From JAMOBE01 sp039908285 (GTDB taxonomy: Bacteria; Pseudomonadota; Alphaproteobacteria; Rhodospirillales; Rhodospirillaceae), in contig JAMOBE010000036.1 of NCBI GenBank assembly GCA_039908285.1, forward strand, positions 1 through 31,872: a DNA stretch of 31,872 bases. Reading direction: 5' to 3'. The stretch's first letter is position 1. Every line of letters starts with the position of its first letter. Below are positions 30,801 through 31,872 of the stretch, piece after piece. The translations under genes and the position numbers were made by a program. A model generated the notes under the pieces. It saw only the letters and a program-made list of their open reading frames with translations. It ran no database searches and had not been told where the DNA came from.

Positions 30801-31872
30801 CGACGGGGGTCAGCGTCAACCTGGCCACCGGCGCGGTGGCGGGCGGCGACGCGGCGGGCGACACGTTGAGCAGCATCGAGAACCTGAGTGGCTCGGCCCT
30901 GGCCGACACCCTGACCGGCGACGCTGGCAGCAATACCCTGTCCGGCGGCGCCGGTGACGACACCTTCCGCACCGGCGGCGGCAGCGACGCCATCGACGGC
31001 GGGGCCGGCTTCGACACCCTGGTCTTCGGCGACACCTATGCCGAGGCGCAGTTCCAGCGCCTGCTGGACGGGTGGCAGGTCACCAACCGCTCCACCGGCG
31101 GCTCCGCGACCCTGACCAGCGTCGAGGCCGTGGCCTTCACCGACCGGACCATCTATCTGGATGGCCGCAACAACGCCCCGATCACCGTCGCCGACACCTC
31201 CGCTCCGACGGCGGAGGAAACTCCGATCGTCATCGCCGCCGCCGACCTCCTGGCCAACGACAGCGACTTCGACGGCGACGAGTTCGTTCTCCTGTCGGTC
31301 TCCGATGCCGTCCACGGCACGGTGACCCTGGACGGCTTCAACAACGTCATCTTCACCCCCGAGAAGGATTTCAACGGCAACGCCAGTTTCGCCTACACGG
31401 TCCGGGATAGCCGCGGCGCGACAGCCCGGCAGACCGTCACCGTCGAGGTCACTCCCGTCAACGACGCCCCCGTCGCACGGGATGACAGCGCGACCCTGGT
31501 CATGGGCGATCCCCTGATCCTCACCCCGGCCCAGCTTCTCGCCAACGACAGCGACGTGGACGGCGACACCATCCTGCTTCAGTCCGTCTCCAACCCTGTC
31601 AACGGCACCGTCGCCCTCGACGAGCACGGCAACGTGGTCTTCACCCCCACCCCCGGCTATGTCGGCCCGGCCACCTTCGACTACACCATCGCCGACAGCC
31701 ACGGCGTGACCGCCTCCGCCACCCTCCACGCCCGCTTCACCCCCTCCGGTTCGCTGGTTCAGGGGGCGGAGACGGCGGTGAACGTGACGACGGCCAATGA
31801 TCAGACCGCGCCGTCGGTGGCGGTTCTGGAGAACGGCGGGCACGTGGTGGTGTGGCAGTCCTACCTTCAGGA
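18887..31872 (+). CDS. giant RTX calcium-binding repeat protein with cadherin-like domains (3' end outside window)
   Basis: One plus-strand frame from ATG 18887 (GGGGGG four bases upstream; in-frame ATG at 18899 is an alternative) stays open to the window end: 4328 full codons, no stop. Residues 1-46 are a charged, Lys-rich leader without a signal peptide. About 48-487 are RTX GGxGxDxLx nonapeptides, opening with a GDHVNMRGGAGND array. About 484-528 are an RTX-terminal type segment (YFDYAIQRTDGGW...IEHLRFGD). About 529-925 are four cadherin-like/VCBS-type domains (NDAPVA, LLANDxDxDGDxLTV, GTV, VxFTP). About 925-4045 are some 40 RTX units. About 4092-4284 are two more cadherin-like domains, then ENGGHVVVWQSYLQ. 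Such proteins leave by type I secretion and fold on binding calcium outside; the C-terminal export signal is beyond the window. Probable surface adhesin or secreted matrix protein. Confidence 0.95.
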   Translation, partial: MSFIMRDARTPFFSPDGSASGGGKKVESGSKKDNAPEKETKPKSKVTGTSGPDTIVTARDHVQVNGLAGNDSLSSAGDHVKLSGGTGDDSLVSTGDHVNMRGGAGNDSLVSTGDHVNMRGGAGNDTLVSTGDHNRLRSGSGDDLLVVDSPDGNRIDGGDGTDTVDYTGTTAINVTLRDHGEAHVNGPGKSKDILSGIENIFGGEAADVIGGNGADNTLGGDGGNDTLSGGGGNDTLIGGAGADTLDGGTGNDTASYAGSGAGVAVSLATGVGSGGDAEGDRLSGIENLIGSAFADTLTGDAGANLLSGGAGDDTLNGGAGADTLDGGTGDDTASYAGSSAGVAVNLAAGTAQGGDATGDRLVSIENLTGSSFADTLTGDAGANTLTGGAGADTLDGGAGSDTASYAGSSAGVVVDLAAGTAQGGDAEGDRLTSIETLTGSAFADVLTGDAGTNTLSGGAGDDTLAGGGGSDSLNGGDGNDTAVLSGSYFDYAIQRTDGGWTATAGSDSATMTSIEHLRFGDRVIHLDGTNNEAILRGPLADATDEDAPQPFTMNLLTGASDFDGDALSVLNLSQTSGTEALFTQDGATFGLDPAQFTSLAEGETETLVFSYDVFDGTALVKQSLTLTVEGRNDAPVATGVIQQLLDSDPPATFAFEAFDVDHGAVLGFEVVDPPGKGSVVNNGDGTFSFTAGSDFKFLKRDEPYLLTFTYRVTDEHGASSEATAAITVIGTNTDPVAHADFVAGTEDVPLILDPAHLLANDIDDDGDALTVTAVGNAMGGTVTLVDGQIVFTPDANVNVNGDVTFDYTIDDGRGGVATQTVTVSLAAVNDAPVARDDAADILENQRIIIPAADLLANDNDVDGDTLTVSSVGLALNGTVFLNADGNVVFTPQHGFAGEAGFTYTISDGAGGEVSAVAAITVTAVNDVIYATPDPEVIDGGAGDDTVSYENIQIPCTIDLHLKEGREGALGDRYVGIEGVIGGPDNDTIILDRPGYRVNGGGGTDTLSFEPADAVTITLNDVANVENLIGSDFGDVLGGDDKANVIWGRGGDDIIYGSRGGDSIHGGAGNNTVSYRNMQAVRVSIRTVQGPLCVDVTDLLYEIQNLIGSDHNDYLGGDEAVNVLDGGTGDDWLEGREGADTLIGGAGSDTAAYDSSAAGVWVNLDSGLTQGGDAAGDQLTSIENLRGSAFEDILLGDAGANTLTGLGGADVLAGGDGADTVTYRESSEGVTVNLATGDGQGGDAEGDRVIDVENVIGSSHGDTLTGSLLDNTLTGWAGADVLEGGAGADVLDGGTNTDTASYAGAGAGVAVDLGAGVGWAGDAAGDTLVSIEKLIGSSFDDVLIGSDLANTIKGGAGDDTIDGGAGDDVLEGGLGADVFDGGSGADFVSYGHATAGVEASLATGGSGGEAAGDLYTNVENLAGSAFADVLRGDGGDNTLMGLAGNDVMEGGDGADLFCGGSGTDTVTYANAAAGVVVTLGATGPDRDTPPDTDSGEPDPVLTPEDLICPYSHGGDTAAEPVAPPAFSLSQALEAPAGSGDALVGLGLMAFSQEAPVDPNPAAGDLFVSIENLEGSAFGDSLTGNSAANALYGRDGDDVLNGGLGADTLNGGAGHDVADYSTSTTGVWVNLATNVNLGGTAHGDTLTGIEDVIGSGQADNLTGNGGDNGLYAGGGNDFLGGSAGADVLDGGAGTDTADYRASIDGVVVDLGTGTGGGGGDAQGDTLIGVENVWGSGQADTLSGDAGANEIAGWGGDDLLRGGGGADVLVGGDGVDTADYATSAAGVTVDLVGGAGLGGDAEGDVVWQVENVTGSAHDDTVVASDAANAIDGGAGSDTASYAWSSSGVQVNLGAGTASGGWAEGDVLTSVENLIGSDFADTLIGDAGTNTLAGGAGNDRLAGGAGADALTGGEGADTADYTASAAGVTVDLVAGTGSGGDAEGDTLGGIETLVGSGLDDALLGDGGANTLEGGLGADVLDGRGGKDLATYANATGGVVVDLTTGTGGAGEAAGDTLTGIEDVQGSVFADSLKGDAVVNTLLGGSGDDVLEGAGGGDRLEGADGSDTASYAGSGAGVTVSLASGAASGGDAAGDTLVSIENLRGSAFSDALTGNGGSNVLEGLGGDDILDGGLGADILDGGAGSDTASYAASTAVVTVDLTAGTGLGGSAEGDTLMDVENVIGSTGGDTLRGSAGANALSGGAGNDLLEGRGGADLLDGGTGADTATYAGSDAGVVVDMLSNVNIGGDAAGDVLTGIETLIGSSHDDGLAGTSVAETLSGGDGADVLEGRGGADRLDGGAGSDTASYASSDAGVTVSLVSGAVSGGDAAGDTLVSIENLRGSAFNDALTGDAGANVLEGGAGNDTLDGGFGNDTLNGGAGFDVASFSNATQGIAVDLASGQGIGGFSLGDTFIDIEGLSGTAFDDVLMGDGAANGLYGFGGNDLIEGRAGADTLDGGTGTDTLSYQGATSGVAVNLTTGTGSVGDAAGDVVSGFEIVAGSAFGDALTGSAAVDTLLGGSGDDTLSGQGGNDLLEGGAGADRLDGGTGTDQATYAHSGAGVTADLAGGPGQGADAAGDVLTGIEILTGSDYDDHLYGATAAETLTGGLGNDILEGGAGADRLDGGSGSDTAGYSRATTGVSVSLATGTGTGDAAGDTFVSIENLSGSGLADTLAGDGGVNVLSGLAGNDVLEGKGGADTLDGGDGLDTASYANATGAVTVSLASGQGTAGEATGDTLIAVESLLGSAYADTLTGDAAANTLSGGAGNDLLQGGAGADALDGGTGTDTVTYADAASAITADLASGQGSGGDAEGDRFTSIENLTGSAFADTLRGDGATNILSGGDGDDLLEGRGGTDTLVGGAGLDTASYASSAVAVTVSLTTGTGSGGDAQGDVLSQVENLAGSALGDSLTGDGGINTLSGGDGGDVLEGRGGADLIDGGAGIDTASYLSSQTGVTVNLAAGISLGGDAEGDTFRDVENLTGSAFGDVLTGDAGDNLMEGRGGADLIDGGTGSDTASYANSGAAVTVDLATGTGRGGDAEGDTLTNIESVLGSGLADTLSGSAGADTLSGAAGNDVLDGGAGADRLDGGAGADTATYARSSASVAVDLASGSGLGGDAEGDVLSGIEIVTGSAFDDTLMGGAGADTLQGGAGNDLLAGRSGADTLDGGAGLDTVTYVDATGAVTVDLASGQGSGSDAQGDRLMGIENLIGTAYNDQLYGDAQANVLEGGDGWDAFEGRAGADTMIGGAGSDALLYNRSTSGVTVNLATGFTSGGDAEGDVFSGIEFLQGSDHADRLTGDAGENKLFGLAGNDTLEGGAGADLLDGGSGTDTADYSSSAEAVTIDLSTGRSQGGDALGDVLTSIEGVTGSGLDDTLIGDANANTLSGGAGNDLLEGRGGADLLDGGDGVDTATYANATAGVTVNLGTGGGSRGEATGDRLSGVENLVGSAFDDTLTGDAGVNTLSAGAGIDTLSFATATAGVAVSLATGTGTAGDAAGDTLIGFENLTGSGLDDVLQGDGGSNVLVGGGGADVLDGGAGVDTADYAGSSSAVTVDLLSGTGAGGDALGDTLSSIETVIGSAFADTLSGGVGAERLDGGAGDDRLQGRGGADTLVGGAGSDTASYADSVDGVTVDLTVAVQVGGDALGDVLSGIENLSGGANADSLSGDGGGNILSGGDGDDVLEGRGGADALDGGAGRDTASYARSSAGVTVSLATGTASGGDAAGDTFQGIENLSGSAYADTLSGDGGANVLDGGAGTDTATYLASAAGVTADLAAGTGQGGDAEGDVLIGIENVIGSLNADTLTGDGGANVLDGRGGADGLDGGAGVDTATYAASASGVTVDLNTGTGLGGDAEGDTLANIENIVGTSFADTLAGDAAANRLDGGAGQDTVTYAASTAGVRADLNGSAGSGGFAEGDVLLNIETLIGSAHADDLRGSTGADTLSGGDGDDSLEGRAGADTLSGGAGSDTASYASSATGVSVNLATGAVAGGDAAGDTLSSIENLSGSALADTLTGDAGSNTLSGGAGDDTFRTGGGSDAIDGGAGFDTLVFGDTYAEAQFQRLLDGWQVTNRSTGGSATLTSVEAVAFTDRTIYLDGRNNAPITVADTSAPTAEETPIVIAAADLLANDSDFDGDEFVLLSVSDAVHGTVTLDGFNNVIFTPEKDFNGNASFAYTVRDSRGATARQTVTVEVTPVNDAPVARDDSATLVMGDPLILTPAQLLANDSDVDGDTILLQSVSNPVNGTVALDEHGNVVFTPTPGYVGPATFDYTIADSHGVTASATLHARFTPSGSLVQGAETAVNVTTANDQTAPSVAVLENGGHVVVWQSYLQ
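19169..19276 (+). repeat. 54-bp near-perfect tandem duplication in the RTX gene
   Basis: Copies at 19169-19222 and 19223-19276 differ at only a few third-position-type bases and encode GDHVNMRGGAGND plus the linking S/T-L-V-S-T. Neighbouring units (from about 19115, and GDHNRLRSGSGDD from 19283) are older, diverged copies. Confidence 0.85.
21661..31035 (+). repeat. array of about 40 RTX units, mostly 237 bp (79 aa)
   Basis: Each unit reads roughly [ST]YA-x-[SA]-x-x-G-V-x-V-[DN]-L, then G-T-G-x-G-G-D-A-x-G-D, then [IV]-E-N-L-x-G-S-x-[FL]-x-D-x-L-x-G-[DN], then three or four GGxGxDxLx nonapeptides. Successive SYA/TYA/DYA starts lie at, for example, 24400, 24634, 24843, 25080, 25317, 25554, 25791, 26028 and 26265. 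Spacings are mainly 237 bp, with 210, 183 and 264 bp variants that differ by whole 27-bp nonapeptides. Three similar units precede the cadherin-like block at about 19650-20300. Confidence 0.9.

Noticed and set aside
23030..31843. A minus-strand frame open for 2937 codons antisense to the RTX gene
   Set aside because: It is full of V-G-A-G-Q-G-V repeats that are the exact mirror of the RTX units; it stays open because the high-GC plus-strand gene avoids codons that read as stops on the other strand. The plus-strand frame has family motifs and the antisense frame has none.

Overview
The window is high-GC proteobacterial DNA. The gene families, the dense CTC/GAG-rich palindromic repeats between genes, a GxxExxY cassette and a giant RTX protein fit a free-living alphaproteobacterium of the Rhodospirillales, possibly Magnetospirillum-like. 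That placement is inference from style; no rRNA or marker gene is present.

Layout. (1) 1-1933 is a patchwork edge: the 3' end of a probable IS110-type transposase, a small unknown gene, a Nudix hydrolase, a MITE-like nested inverted-repeat element, and a small YjfB-like gene with a good sigma-70-like promoter. (2) 1934-6478 (+) is a tight three-gene operon: GT-B-like glycosyltransferase, NodU/CmcH-type carbamoyltransferase, FemAB/GNAT-like acyltransferase. (3) 17836-6543 (-) is a long co-directional run converging on that operon: SDR epimerase, HldE-like nucleotidyltransferase-kinase fusion, second SDR epimerase, HAD phosphatase, APH-fold kinase, split transketolase (N and C subunits), two tandem DegT aminotransferases and a radical SAM/SPASM protein. 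Three repeat structures interrupt it: two related intergenic elements and one GxxExxY cassette bounded by decamer arrays. (4) 17837-18886 is about 1 kb of gene-poor, decayed DNA. It holds a frameshifted fragment of a type I secretion ABC transporter (C39-like domain), followed by a candidate promoter and a palindrome. (5) 18887-31872 (+) is one uninterrupted giant RTX/cadherin-like repeat protein of at least 4328 residues that runs off the window.

How it fits together (inference). Regions 2 and 3 look like a pathway making and attaching an unusual sugar for a surface glycan. Transketolase, kinase, HAD phosphatase and nucleotidyltransferase would build and activate the sugar, SDRs and DegT enzymes would epimerise and aminate it, and the glycosyltransferase, carbamoyltransferase and FemAB-like enzyme would transfer and decorate it. 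Region 5 is a predicted calcium-binding surface or secreted adhesin that would need a type I secretion system. The only secretion gene visible is the broken remnant beside it, so a working exporter must lie elsewhere.
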